Assembly (NCBI RefSeq): GCF_014698235.1
Contig: NZ_JACJSP010000009.1
Location: 94,920 to 158,919 of the forward strand
DNA from: Limnothrix sp. FACHB-406
Lineage (GTDB): Bacteria > Cyanobacteriota > Cyanobacteriia > CACIAM-69d
Direction: 5' to 3'
Length of the DNA: 64,000 nucleotides
This document shows, piece after piece, positions 29,360-37,971 of the stretch; positions within the stretch are counted from its first letter, which is position 1, and each line of letters starts with the position of its first letter. The translations under genes and the position numbers were made by a program. The notes under the pieces are model-generated. The model did not search any database. It saw nothing but the letters and a program-made list of their open reading frames with translations, and had not been told where the DNA came from.

Positions 29360-29433
29360 TAGATGCTTGCTGAACATAGACAGTGGAACGCCGTGGGCCG
29401 ATCGCGCAATCAGCCCCCGCTGGTCAACTGGCC

Positions 29434-30492
29434 CTAGCGCCAACCGGCCCGATCCATCAGCCGGAGGGCGCGATCGTTGTTGCCCCCAAACTCATTGGCA
29501 CTGGCGCTAGAAGACTTGAACTGTCCAAAACTAGACAGGGTGGGATCCAATGCCACACCGGACAACACCGGATATTCATAGCCACTGCGGGCAAAGAGTT
29601 CTTGGGCCTTTTGGGTTGCCAAAAAGTCAAGGAACTTCACGGCTGCTTCCGGGTTCTTGGCGGTTTTAATCACGCCGCCGCCGCTGATGTTGACGTGAGT
29701 GCCGCGTCCCTGTTGATTCGGGAAAAACACACCCACCTTGGCGGCAATCTCCCGCTCAGCGGCATCTTTGGAATTGACCAAACGGGGCAGGTAATAGGTG
29801 TTGGCGATCGCGATCGACCCTTGACCCGCTGCACAGGCCTTGATCTGAGCCGTATCGTTGCCTTCCGGGGGCCGAGCGAAGTTCGCCACCAGGCCGCGCA
29901 CCCAGGTTTCCGTGGTGGGTTCGCCCAATGCGCCCACCAGCTCGCCAACTAGGGATTGGTTATACACATGGCTCGAAGTCCGCACCAAAATCTTGCCGCG
30001 CCAACGGCTATCGGCCAAGGCTTCGTAGGTGGAGAGGTCTGCGGGGTTCACCAAGTCTTTGTTGTACATGATCACGCGGGCCCGCTTGGACAGAGCAAAC
30101 CAGTGACCATTGGGGTGACGCAGGTTGCTGGGAACCGCCCGATAAAGGTTGGGGGCAGCGCTTTGGGACACGGGACGGAACAGACCGGCCTTGTCGGCTA
30201 ACCAAAGGCGACCGGCATCCACAGTAATCAGAACATCGGCGGGACTGTTGACCCCTTCCGATTGGATGCGCTCGATTAGGGCATCGGCGCTGCCTTCCAC
30301 CAGGTTGACTTTGATGCCGGTGGCTTGGGTAAAGGCTTCATACAGTTGGCGATCGCTGTCGTAGTGGCGACCGGAGTACAGGTTCACTTCCCCTGCACCT
30401 TGGGCGTTGGCCCGGTTCAGTCCGCTCAGGGCCACGGTGGCTAGGGCTGATCCCCCTGCCAAGAACACCCGCCGAGTCAGTTTACTCGTCAT
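29434..30492 (-). CDS. futA: Fe(3+) ABC transporter substrate-binding protein (FutA/IdiA type)
   Basis: A 352-residue periplasmic-binding protein. A twin-arginine type signal is present ([18 protein letters not shown], residues 6-23). [20 protein letters not shown] and the late [11 protein letters not shown] provide the Tyr residues that bind ferric iron in FutA proteins. No permease or ATPase gene is adjacent, which is usual for FutA in cyanobacteria. A 15-base TGAGAAATATTCTCA palindrome lies 60 bases before the start codon and fits a Fur-controlled promoter. FutA-type proteins may also act inside cells as IdiA to protect photosystem II; the Tat-type signal suits either place. Confidence 0.9.
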   Translation of the reverse strand: MTSKLTRRVFLAGGSALATVALSGLNRANAQGAGEVNLYSGRHYDSDRQLYEAFTQATGIKVNLVEGSADALIERIQSEGVNSPADVLITVDAGRLWLADKAGLFRPVSQSAAPNLYRAVPSNLRHPNGHWFALSKRARVIMYNKDLVNPADLSTYEALADSRWRGKILVRTSSHVYNQSLVGELVGALGEPTTETWVRGLVANFARPPEGNDTAQIKACAAGQGSIAIANTYYLPRLVNSKDAAEREIAAKVGVFFPNQQGRGTHVNISGGGVIKTAKNPEAAVKFLDFLATQKAQELFARSGYEYPVLSGVALDPTLSSFGQFKSSSASANEFGGNNDRALRLMDRAGWR

Positions 30493-30551
30493 TTTTCGCT
30501 CTTAGGAATGCAGTAATTGAATTTTGGGTGGCGAAAGCAGTATATCAATAC

Positions 30552-30566
30552 TGAGAAATATTCTCA
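30552..30566 (-). promoter_or_regulatory. Candidate Fur box upstream of futA
   Basis: TGAGAAATATTCTCA is a 7-1-7 inverted repeat with six perfect outer pairs, resembling the Fur pattern TGATAATNATTATCA (two arm positions differ). It lies 60 bases upstream of the futA ATG. AT-rich sequence around it is consistent with a promoter. Confidence 0.55.
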
Positions 30567-30719
30567 AAATTCTCTGGAATTTTTCCTAAGGACTCTCTGA
30601 ATGGCTTGAACAATCTTGAGGTAGTTTCGGAACTGTCCTCGGTGGCGGGCGCGGTGTTTGAGGGGAGAGCCGCTGGGGAAGTGTTGAGCGAGCGAGCGAG
30701 CGGGGGCTGCAAAAGGAAA

Positions 30720-30749
30720 CGCCCGGCCCATCGAGACGATGGCCAGGCG
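30720..30749 (-). terminator. Intrinsic terminator of the EF-G-like gene
   Basis: CGCCTGGCCATCG (minus strand, 30749-30737), loop TCT and CGATGGGCCGGGCG (30733-30720) pair with one mismatch and one bulge; TTTCCTTTT follows. On the plus strand the stem is followed by TTTT, so it could work both ways. Confidence 0.75.
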
Positions 30750-30827
30750 CTTTTAAGGTTTCAAAAGGATCGATCGGAGTTTGGGAAATGGAAAGTTTTG
30801 GGAATGGATGGAAACGAGCGACCGTTT

Positions 30828-32873
30828 CTAGCCTTTGCCGGTTTGGGCCAAGACCCGATCGGCGAGTTTGTCGGGCACTTCCTGCAAGTGGTCATGCTGC
30901 CAAGAGAACGTTCCCACGCCCAAGGTGAGCGATCGCAATTCCAAAATCAGGCTCTGCATTTCCGCATGGGGCAGATAGGCCTGCATGGTGTCCCAGCCGG
31001 CCCAACCGTCCTTGGGCCCGTAGCCCATCAGTTGGCCGCGCCGCCCGGTCACTAGCTGCATGACCTTGGCGGTGAACTCGCTGGGCATGGCAACTTCCAC
31101 CAGGTCGATCGGCTCCAGCAGCACCGGTTGGGCTGCCGGAATGCCCGTTTTCATGGCCACGTGGGCCGCCATCTTGAAGGCTTGCTCGGAGCTGTCAACG
31201 GAGTGGTAGGAACCATCGGTGAGGGTCACGGCCACATCGACGATCGGGAAGCCCAGGGGCCCGCGATCGAGCGCTTCTCGCACCCCTGATTCCACACCGG
31301 GGATATATTGCTTGGGCACAACACCGCCCACAATCCTTTGCTGGAAGTCGTAGCCTGCGCCGCGTGGTTGGGGCTGAATGTCCAAATACACATCCCCAAA
31401 CTGACCATGGCCGCCGGTTTGGTGCTTATAGCGCCCATGGATCCGGGAAACGGGTTTGCGAATGGTTTCCTTGTAAGGCACTTGGGGCAGGTGGGGAGCC
31501 ATGGGCAGGTTGTACTTGCGTCGCAGTCGATCGATGGCGATTTGTAGGTGAATTTCCCCTTGGCCCCAAAGGATGATTTCGTGGGTGTCGCCATGTTGTT
31601 CCCAGCGGACGGCGGGGTCTTCGTCCGTGAGTTTGGCCAGGGCGGCGGTGAGCTTCACTTCGTCGCTGCGGTTTTCGGGAACGATCGCCCAAGCAAAAAC
31701 CGGCGGCGGTAATTCCGCTTTGGGCAACTCATCCCGCCCGATCGCCCGATCAAGCGCCAGCACCTCTCCGGTGGCCACCCCGTCCAACCGCCCAAGGGCC
31801 ACAATGTCGCCCACTTCGGCCCGGGTCAGGGATTTTTGTTGGCTGCCCATCAGGCGATAGAGACCACCAATGCGAACGCCATTGAGGCTCATGCCATCTT
31901 CGATCGCGCCATTCCAGACCCGGGCGATCGATAGCTTGCCTCCTTGGCTGGCATACATGGTTTTCAGCACCTGCACGATCGGGCTATCGGCATCGGAGGC
32001 GATCGCGTCCACCCCGCGCTCGGTGGCCGTCACCGTTGCGTCTGGGGCTTCCCGCAGCAGGGCATCCAACAGCGGTCGCACACCCAAGTGCTGTTCCGCC
32101 ATGCCCACAAACACCGGCACGATCTGATCGGCTCCCAACTCCAGCCTCAGATCCACCAAAATTTCTTCTTCGCTGGGTTGAATATCCTCCAGCAATTTTT
32201 CCAGCAGCACATCGTCATGATCGGCCAGGCTTTCCAGCATTTCGTGGCGAGCCGCTTGTTCTTCCGCCCGCAAATGTTCGGGCAGCGGCACGGGGTCATC
32301 GCCTTCCGCGTCGGGGTGGTAGTGATAGGCCGTTTCGCTGACTAAATCGATGTAGCCGATCGGGCTGTTGCCTTGGCGAATCGGGTACTGGTGCAGCACG
32401 ATCGGGCGGCTGGAAACGGGCCGCAATACCGACAAAATATCGGCAATGGGACTCGATGCCCGATCCATTTTGTTAATGAACAACACATGGGGAATTTTCC
32501 AGGTGTCCAAAAACTGAAACAAAGGAGCCAACACAATGGCGCGATCGATCATTGGTTCGCAAACCACCACGGCCGCATCAACCCCGACCAAAGCGTTGTA
32601 GGTTTCTGCGGCCAACTCCACGGAACCTGGGCAGTCAATCCAATTAAATTGCACATCCTTATAAGCGGCGCTGGCCACATTTAGCTCCAGGCCCATGCCC
32701 CGATCGCGCGCTTCCGGGGAACTGTCACCCACCGTATTGTTATCTTTAATGCTGCCCTTGCGCGTGGTTGCGCCCGACAAAAACAAAATACTTTCCAAAA
32801 GCGTCGTTTTGCCACTGGAGTAGGGACCCACAATGGCAATATTTCTGATGCGGGGGGTACGGTCACCTTTCAT
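30828..32873 (-). CDS. Elongation factor G-like GTPase
   Basis: A 681-residue EF-G paralogue. GTPase: G1 GPYSSGKT (15-22), DCPG in place of the usual DTPG at G3, NKMD at G4; then domains II-V with DFQQ-RI-GG-VPKQYIPGVE and the domain IV tip. G1 differs from canonical EF-G (AHIDAGKT), which with the length places it in the EF-G-like/EF-G-2 group rather than the housekeeping fusA. Translocation activity is not certain; some members act in ribosome recycling or stress. The start is ATG 32873 with a perfect GGAGG five bases upstream; an in-frame ATG at 32885 contains that site and is unlikely. Confidence 0.9.
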   Translation of the reverse strand: MKGDRTPRIRNIAIVGPYSSGKTTLLESILFLSGATTRKGSIKDNNTVGDSSPEARDRGMGLELNVASAAYKDVQFNWIDCPGSVELAAETYNALVGVDAAVVVCEPMIDRAIVLAPLFQFLDTWKIPHVLFINKMDRASSPIADILSVLRPVSSRPIVLHQYPIRQGNSPIGYIDLVSETAYHYHPDAEGDDPVPLPEHLRAEEQAARHEMLESLADHDDVLLEKLLEDIQPSEEEILVDLRLELGADQIVPVFVGMAEQHLGVRPLLDALLREAPDATVTATERGVDAIASDADSPIVQVLKTMYASQGGKLSIARVWNGAIEDGMSLNGVRIGGLYRLMGSQQKSLTRAEVGDIVALGRLDGVATGEVLALDRAIGRDELPKAELPPPVFAWAIVPENRSDEVKLTAALAKLTDEDPAVRWEQHGDTHEIILWGQGEIHLQIAIDRLRRKYNLPMAPHLPQVPYKETIRKPVSRIHGRYKHQTGGHGQFGDVYLDIQPQPRGAGYDFQQRIVGGVVPKQYIPGVESGVREALDRGPLGFPIVDVAVTLTDGSYHSVDSSEQAFKMAAHVAMKTGIPAAQPVLLEPIDLVEVAMPSEFTAKVMQLVTGRRGQLMGYGPKDGWAGWDTMQAYLPHAEMQSLILELRSLTLGVGTFSWQHDHLQEVPDKLADRVLAQTGKG

Positions 32874-33070
32874 GAAAACCTCCATGGGAATGAAAATTCC
32901 CAGTAAAAAATTGATGTCAGCTCAATGCAGGCTGAAATGATTGCAGATTGAGAAAATAGAACTAGGGAAAATAGGACTAGGGATGAAGTGCAGAGTTGAT
33001 CAGTGTGATGTCTGATCAATATCAAATTCAAAATCTTGCAAAATTTGATGAGAAATCAGATCAAGATCAA

Positions 33071-33218
33071 ATTCATGCCTAATTCATGCCTAAAAGATTC
33101 CCGATTCCCAATGAGCGAGAACAAGAGAAAAATGCTCGGCTAATGCTCGGCCAATGTTCGTCAAATACTCAGCCAATGTTCGTCAAATACTCGTCAAATA
33201 CTCAGCAAAGATTCAATT
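33071..33218. repeat. 11-base tandem repeats in the 857-base EF-G/TAXI spacer
   Basis: Two copies of AATTCATGCCT at 33071-33092, then eight 11-base units from 33131 to 33218 (AATGCTCGGCT, AATGCTCGGCC, AATGTTCGTCA, AATACTCAGCC, AATGTTCGTCA, AATACTCGTCA, AATACTCAGCA and a degenerate last one). The period is exactly 11. Nothing else but HIP1-like sites is seen in the spacer 32874-33730. Confidence 0.93.
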
Positions 33219-33409
33219 AACGCCGTAATGGAGCGTTGCCAGGGGCGAGCGTCGTAGGCTCAGTGCTCAAAGCCACTGGATGAAATTTGCAAAATTGAGT
33301 TGACTAGATTGAATGGATCAGATGATTGGCGAGTAGAAAGAATCATGGTGCGATCGCCCGTTGACAGGGAAAAGGAGGAGCGATCGGGACTGTCTACAAG
33401 AAATCTGAT

Positions 33410-33453
33410 TGGGTTCTGACTGGGTTCTGATTTGGCTCTGATTTGATTATGAG
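33410..33453. repeat. Second 11-base tandem repeat, four units
   Basis: TGGGTTCTGAC, TGGGTTCTGAT, TTGGCTCTGAT, TTGATTATGAG. The unit differs from the one 200 bases upstream but has the same 11-base period. Confidence 0.9.
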
Positions 33454-33730
33454 TGCTTGCAGAATTCTTTAGGCCAATTACTCAATGGTTGTTTATAAAT
33501 TCGCGCAGTTTATCAACTGTTTTTGGTTTTTTGTTAGGGATTGTGAATAAAAATTAACTCGTATTTGAATCGCTGCCGATTCAAGCTAGGTCAATTCCTT
33601 TGGTTAAAAATTTACCGATCGATCGGGCGGCGCTTGGGGTTGGGAGTTGGATCCAGCGATCGATCCGCCATCCACGATCCTCAATTTTAGTGACCCAGAA
33701 GCCAGCGACTTGGCCGCTGGCTCCCGAAAC

Positions 33731-35233
33731 CTAGGATATGGCTGGGGTTTCCGGTTCATGGGACTTGGCTTGCAAAACCGCCAACGCCCATTGCCGGAAT
33801 TGCAGATAGGTCATCAGTTCGATCGTGCCGGAGAGCAACATTTGCGAGTAGCGATCTTCCAATTCCTGCAACCGCTGAACCGCCACCGATAGCGGCATAT
33901 TCAGCAATGCTTCGGAATCGTCCAGCAGGTTCACCGTTTCGCTGAGGGTTTGGCGGTCTTCCTGTTCAATCAGCGCCTGGCAACTTTGGAGATAGAGCTG
34001 AACGGGGCGATCGATCTCCTCGTAGGTTTCCGGTGACAGATTGCCGTCAATGAACATCAACCGATAGCGCTCTGCCAAATCTTGGGCCGCCGCCAGGGCT
34101 GCCTTGGTTTTGTTGCCATGAACTTCCTTAATTTCGGTCAAGGCTTGGCGACTGCTTTTCACCAACTGGCGCGATCGGCGCGATCGCAGCCAAGTGACCA
34201 ACAACCCCGCTGCACTGCTCAAGCCCAAAACCAGCAAATATTCCTGAACAACCTGGTTTTCTTCAATGAACCGCAGCCAAGCCGATCGGGGATCCCCTTT
34301 TTCATAGGTTTCTGTCGCGTCCGGAGCCATATAAACCCCACCCCGTTGCAACAGGCCAGCCGGATCACCATCGGCCAATTCTGGATAAAAGCTGGCATAT
34401 TGACGCGCCGTGGCCAAAATCGACCAAGCCATTAGGCCCACTTGGTCGGCGGGGGCATCGCCTCGGGCCATCAAGCCAATTCCCGTGGACAAGACCGGCA
34501 AATCCTGGGGCGGCTCGGGGCGCAGGGGGTCATAGGTTCCGGCGGGAATCACCGAAGAGCGATAGGACTCAGGGAAGCGCACCGCCAGGTGATTGGTAAT
34601 GGAGGGGGGAATTTCCAGCAAACGCAGGGGCGGATCGCTGGTAATGGCATTTTGAATGATGCTGCTGGATCCCAAGGGGCCCACGTAGGCCACCATATCC
34701 AGCTCTCCGGCCTTCAACTTGGCCAGACCTTCCTTCAGGGGAGGCGCACTGGTGATCACTCGCAAGCCGCTGCGGGTCAAGATTTGGGTAGTGGTGAAGT
34801 TGGTGCCGCTGCCCTGAATCCCGATCGCCACCCGTTTGCCGTTGATGTCGGTCAGGGTTTTGAAGGGAGAGTCGGCCCGCACCAACAAATGCAGATATTC
34901 ATGACCCAAAATGGCGACGGTTTCCACCTGGCCACTGCGCAGCAGATCGCGGGAAACGTCGAGTTGGGCGAGGGCAAAATCAACCCGACCTTGCACCAGG
35001 CGATCGAGGTTATCGCGGGAACCATTGGAGTTTTTGTCGTCGGTCAGCTTCAGGCTCACGATTCGATCGGTCGATCGCCCCAATTGCTCGCTAATCAGGT
35101 CATAGCCCACACCGGCCTTGCCCGCAGAAATCGAGACCGTGTTTTTGGACTGGCCGCAACCGCCAACCCCAATCACCCCCACAATCACCAGCGACACCAA
35201 GCCCCAGCCCCGTTGTTTGAGCTTCACCATCAA
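33731..35233 (-). CDS. TAXI-family solute-binding lipoprotein with membrane-anchored C-terminal helix region
   Basis: A 500-residue protein. A signal with lipobox near GVGGC (Cys about 26) is followed by a TAXI (TRAP-associated extracytoplasmic) solute-binding domain about 30-320: ISAGKAGVGYDLISEQLG, DFALAQLDVS, VAIGIQGSGTNFTTTQIL, LDMVAYVGPLGSS. A membrane helix about 335-352 (EYLLVLGLSSAAGLLVTWL) and a cytoplasmic, helix-rich region of about 140 residues follow. The C-terminal extension is not part of standard TAXI binding proteins and suggests a signalling or anchoring role rather than simple delivery to a TRAP permease; no permease gene is nearby. The substrate is unknown. Confidence 0.82.
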   Translation of the reverse strand: MMVKLKQRGWGLVSLVIVGVIGVGGCGQSKNTVSISAGKAGVGYDLISEQLGRSTDRIVSLKLTDDKNSNGSRDNLDRLVQGRVDFALAQLDVSRDLLRSGQVETVAILGHEYLHLLVRADSPFKTLTDINGKRVAIGIQGSGTNFTTTQILTRSGLRVITSAPPLKEGLAKLKAGELDMVAYVGPLGSSSIIQNAITSDPPLRLLEIPPSITNHLAVRFPESYRSSVIPAGTYDPLRPEPPQDLPVLSTGIGLMARGDAPADQVGLMAWSILATARQYASFYPELADGDPAGLLQRGGVYMAPDATETYEKGDPRSAWLRFIEENQVVQEYLLVLGLSSAAGLLVTWLRSRRSRQLVKSSRQALTEIKEVHGNKTKAALAAAQDLAERYRLMFIDGNLSPETYEEIDRPVQLYLQSCQALIEQEDRQTLSETVNLLDDSEALLNMPLSVAVQRLQELEDRYSQMLLSGTIELMTYLQFRQWALAVLQAKSHEPETPAIS

Positions 35234-35270
35234 AAATCCCCCGGCAAATTCCCAAAATACTAAACCATAC

Positions 35271-35389
35271 GTCCAAAATTATGCGTCCAAAATTATGTGT
35301 CCAAGAAATATGCGCTTACACCATATATCTAAATAGTTCGATCTAAAAACATTCAACCTAACAATATTGAACCTAAAAATATTCAACCA
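35271..35389. repeat. 14-base and 15-base tandem repeats upstream of the TAXI gene
   Basis: GTCCAAAATTATGC, GTCCAAAATTATGT and GTCCAAGAAATATGC at 35271-35313, then AAAAACATTCAACCT, AACAATATTGAACCT, AAAAATATTCAACCA at 35345-35389. Two different units sit side by side just before the promoter side of the TAXI gene. Confidence 0.9.
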
Positions 35390-35452
35390 GAATACAGGCT
35401 TTACCTAAAATAATTGGCACGCCCTATCGCAGATGCCATGAAGTAACGATTC

Positions 35453-35476
35453 GGTGGGCATTGCCCACCCTACGGG
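35453..35476. repeat. REP-like palindrome related to family B
   Basis: GGTGGGCATTGCCCACC is an 8-1-8 perfect palindrome followed by CTACGGG, sharing the CCTACGG tail with the family-B REP elements at 5927, 6710, 6774 and 39294. Confidence 0.8.
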
Positions 35477-35513
35477 CTACGGGTCACTGAAAATATTCAA
35501 TCAAAATATAAAC

Positions 35514-35583
35514 AAAAAGCGGGGCCACCCTGGGTCATGTCATGAATTAGGATCACGACTCCAGCTTAGCAGCCCCGTTTTTT
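35514..35583. terminator. Bidirectional terminator or small structured RNA
   Basis: AAAAAGCGGGGC (35514-35525) pairs with GCCCCGTTTTTT (35572-35583) over 12 positions with one G-U. The 46 bases inside form a second stem, CTGGGTC (35530-35536) with GACTCCAG (35557-35564, one bulge). On the minus strand it can terminate the gene ending at 35732. The U-run on the plus strand is equally good although no plus gene precedes it. Confidence 0.7.
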
Positions 35584-35731
35584 GAATGTCGCCTTTTGAA
35601 CGCTTTAGCGACTGGAATTTGAACAACGTTGAATTAGGTGATTTTTAACCAAGTGATTGTTGATCAGATGATTAATAAAAATCTAGCCAATAATCAATCG
35701 TTGCTTGAATTCAGCAAATCCAGCTCAAGCG

Positions 35732-36610
35732 CTAAATTTCAGCATAGGCGCGATCGATCAGGCGCTTGGCAACCGTTTGGACACCCGTGTGATAGTAATA
35801 ATTGGTGCTCATGTCCAAAAATGCACCAACATAATCCAGCTTGTCATCGGCAATATCCACAAACCCTTGTAGGTGTTGCAGGATGGTTTGGGGACTGAGA
35901 CCGCGATCGCTCACAAAGTTCCCCATCCAGCTCGAAACCGAGTTGAACGCTTGGCCAACAAATGCCACCTTGTCAGTGCCCGGAATCATCTTTTGAATAT
36001 TCCGGAAAGCCTCGTTTTCTTCCAAGCTGGATTGGGTGGCGCTGCCGATCCAATCGCCGGCCGCTTTGATGAAGTTCGGGCCCAAGGGCACTAAGCCATC
36101 CAAGCAAACCATGGCGGCCATCCGCATTTTGGATTCCCCGCCGTAGTCGGCCAAGGAACCCAAAAAGTCGCCAATGCTGTCGCCAGGAATGCCATTAATT
36201 TGGCAATAGGCCAGCAATTCCACCACAATTTTCATTCCCAAATCGATCGCTTGGGCCTTTTCGGGTTTGGGGGTCAAATTTTGCAAAAAGCCCAAAAACG
36301 AAATATCTTGCCCCACCTTATTGGCCATGGCAGCCGTGCCCAAGGCACTTGCGGCCGTGTCCACGGTTTGATAGAGCCAAACGGCGCGTTGATAGCCCTC
36401 GCCTTCGTCGTTATAAAGCTCGATCGCCCGGTCTTTGATTTGGGAAATTAAGCCCGGATCATCTTCGCCCGTGACGGTTTTGATCGTGCGATCGAACCCA
36501 ATCAAGTTGTCCCACTCGCCGGGAACCACAAAATCCAACGCATTCAGAACCGTGATGGTCATGCCGCTGGTGGGCAATTCATCAACCAATTGCACAATGG
36601 ATTTACCCAT
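35732..36610 (-). CDS. Unrecognised 292-residue protein
   Basis: I do not recognise a family. The sequence is mostly helical by eye, without a signal peptide or membrane segment. It opens with MGKSIVQLVDELPTSGMTITV, has acidic patches (VTGEDDPGLI, YNDEGEGYQRA), several Gly-Asp turns (GIPGDSIGDFLGSLADYGG) and a Tyr cluster NYYYHTGVQ near the end. Codon use and GC content look like its neighbours, so recent transfer is not suggested. It stands alone between two unusual non-coding stretches with a terminator-like structure 150 bases downstream. A cyanobacterial lineage-specific protein is the most likely description. Confidence 0.75.
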   Translation of the reverse strand: MGKSIVQLVDELPTSGMTITVLNALDFVVPGEWDNLIGFDRTIKTVTGEDDPGLISQIKDRAIELYNDEGEGYQRAVWLYQTVDTAASALGTAAMANKVGQDISFLGFLQNLTPKPEKAQAIDLGMKIVVELLAYCQINGIPGDSIGDFLGSLADYGGESKMRMAAMVCLDGLVPLGPNFIKAAGDWIGSATQSSLEENEAFRNIQKMIPGTDKVAFVGQAFNSVSSWMGNFVSDRGLSPQTILQHLQGFVDIADDKLDYVGAFLDMSTNYYYHTGVQTVAKRLIDRAYAEI

Positions 36611-36754
36611 GAATTTTGATCCTCACTAAGACACAGGGTTTCCAAACAAGAAACAAACAACAAGCTCAACCGAAACTAGGCAAGGGCTAGACGCAAGTTA
36701 ATAGCGTGACTGTTTTAGATCGTAGGGGCAAAGTTTCGGAATCAGTCGTCATAA

Positions 36755-36774
36755 CAATGGGCTTAAGCCCATTG
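36755..36774. repeat. Family-A palindrome variant
   Basis: CAATGGGCTTAAGCCCATTG, a perfect 20-base palindrome with compensating changes (GGGG/CCCC to TGGG/CCCA) relative to the 2628, 9464 and 23060 copies. The following CTGCC also matches the 23060 copy. Paired changes keep the palindrome. Confidence 0.9.
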
Positions 36775-36884
36775 CTGCCTAATGGTTAGGCAACGGTGAT
36801 AGCTATTTGACCTGATTGATCAAAATCAGCTTGCCACGCTATTAAGTCCAAACTAAGCGCCAATTCGGAAAATAGAAAAGCCAA

Positions 36885-37469
36885 CTACTTCAAACGGGCC
36901 AAGCCTGAGAGATTAAATTTCTCAATCCAGTCTTCCCGATCGCTTGGTTTGAGCGTCGTAGACTGCACCTTCACCTGATAGCGATCGCCCACCAAGACAG
37001 CCGTTTGATTTTTGCCCACTTGAACGGCAGGATAGCCGTCAATGTCATCATCACTGCTTTGGAATTTGCTGAGACCGCTCGCATTGTTCGCCAAGTCATT
37101 AATCGACAACTTGGCCACTTCTTCGCCCGACTTCTTCAGTTTGGCTTCCGCAAATCCTTTCTTTTCCTGTTGGAAAACCAGGCTGTAGCCATCGCTAGTT
37201 TTCGGGAAATACTTATTCAGCTTGCCGCCCGCCACTGGCTTTTTATCAATGGGCGAGGGGCTGACGCTGGGGCTGGGTTTGGGTGATCGACGATCGGAAC
37301 CACGATCGGTGGACTGATCACCGGAGCGATCGACCACCGTGGTTGATGTGGGACTGGGAGCCGGGCCGCGATCGCTGCGATCGTTGAGGGCCACACAACC
37401 GCCCACCACCAGCAACAGGGTCAAAACAGCACCCGCCAGCCAACGACCGGCCTTAGACGGCGCATTCAT
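36885..37469 (-). CDS. Predicted lipoprotein of unknown function
   Basis: A 194-residue protein with lipobox VVGGC (Cys about 25), a Ser/Pro/Asp-rich linker to about residue 78 (RRSPKPSPSVSPSP), then a compact domain: YFPKTSDGYSLVFQQEKKGFAEAKLKK, a strand-rich GYPAVQVGKNQTAVLVGDRYQVKVQS and a final EDWIEKFNLSGLARL. The fold of this C-terminal domain looks like small alpha/beta lipid-anchored domains of cyanobacteria, but I cannot name it. ATG 37469 is chosen, with AAGGA about 9 bases upstream. Confidence 0.78.
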   Translation of the reverse strand: MNAPSKAGRWLAGAVLTLLLVVGGCVALNDRSDRGPAPSPTSTTVVDRSGDQSTDRGSDRRSPKPSPSVSPSPIDKKPVAGGKLNKYFPKTSDGYSLVFQQEKKGFAEAKLKKSGEEVAKLSINDLANNASGLSKFQSSDDDIDGYPAVQVGKNQTAVLVGDRYQVKVQSTTLKPSDREDWIEKFNLSGLARLK

Positions 37470-37971
37470 GGGCAAATTTCCTTATCATGAGGGTTTGGTC
37501 ACTTGTTTTCCAGTCTAGGCAGCGTTTTTCATCACCGGACAGATGTGCCCACCGCCCGAGAAGATGGGTTCACCACACTTGGCAGCGATCGGCGCAAGCA
37601 GGGGAATTGAATTCGGATCGAATTGGCCTCGGGATCCATCTAACTAGTCCAATTAGTCCAATTAATCCAATCGATTACATTCGATCAATTCAGTCAATGA
37701 TTTAAGAATTGGTTAATGATCGATGGGGACTTGATGGGCGGTCGACCCGATCGCTCCGGTGCGGAACGGTTGCTGGGGACAGCAAAACGGCAACCTTGAA
37801 GAATGATGGATTTTGCTCCATCGTCCCTGACCTTCTGGAAATTTCGGCGTTTTTTAAGGCTAAATTTAACCCGTTGCCTGGGGTGAATTCTAGAAAACCT
37901 GATCAAAGCATTTTCAATGCATTTCAAGGTATTTCAAATCAATTGCTGATTGTCTTGAGGTTGGGCCCGTG
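37470..37971. other. Non-coding spacer before glcE with 9-base repeat
   Basis: TAGTCCAAT, TAGTCCAAT, TAATCCAAT at 37645-37671 form a 9-base tandem repeat. An 87-codon frame (37709-37972) ends in TGA overlapping the ATG of glcE (TGATG), but its composition is not protein-like. No RNA gene seen. Confidence 0.55.
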
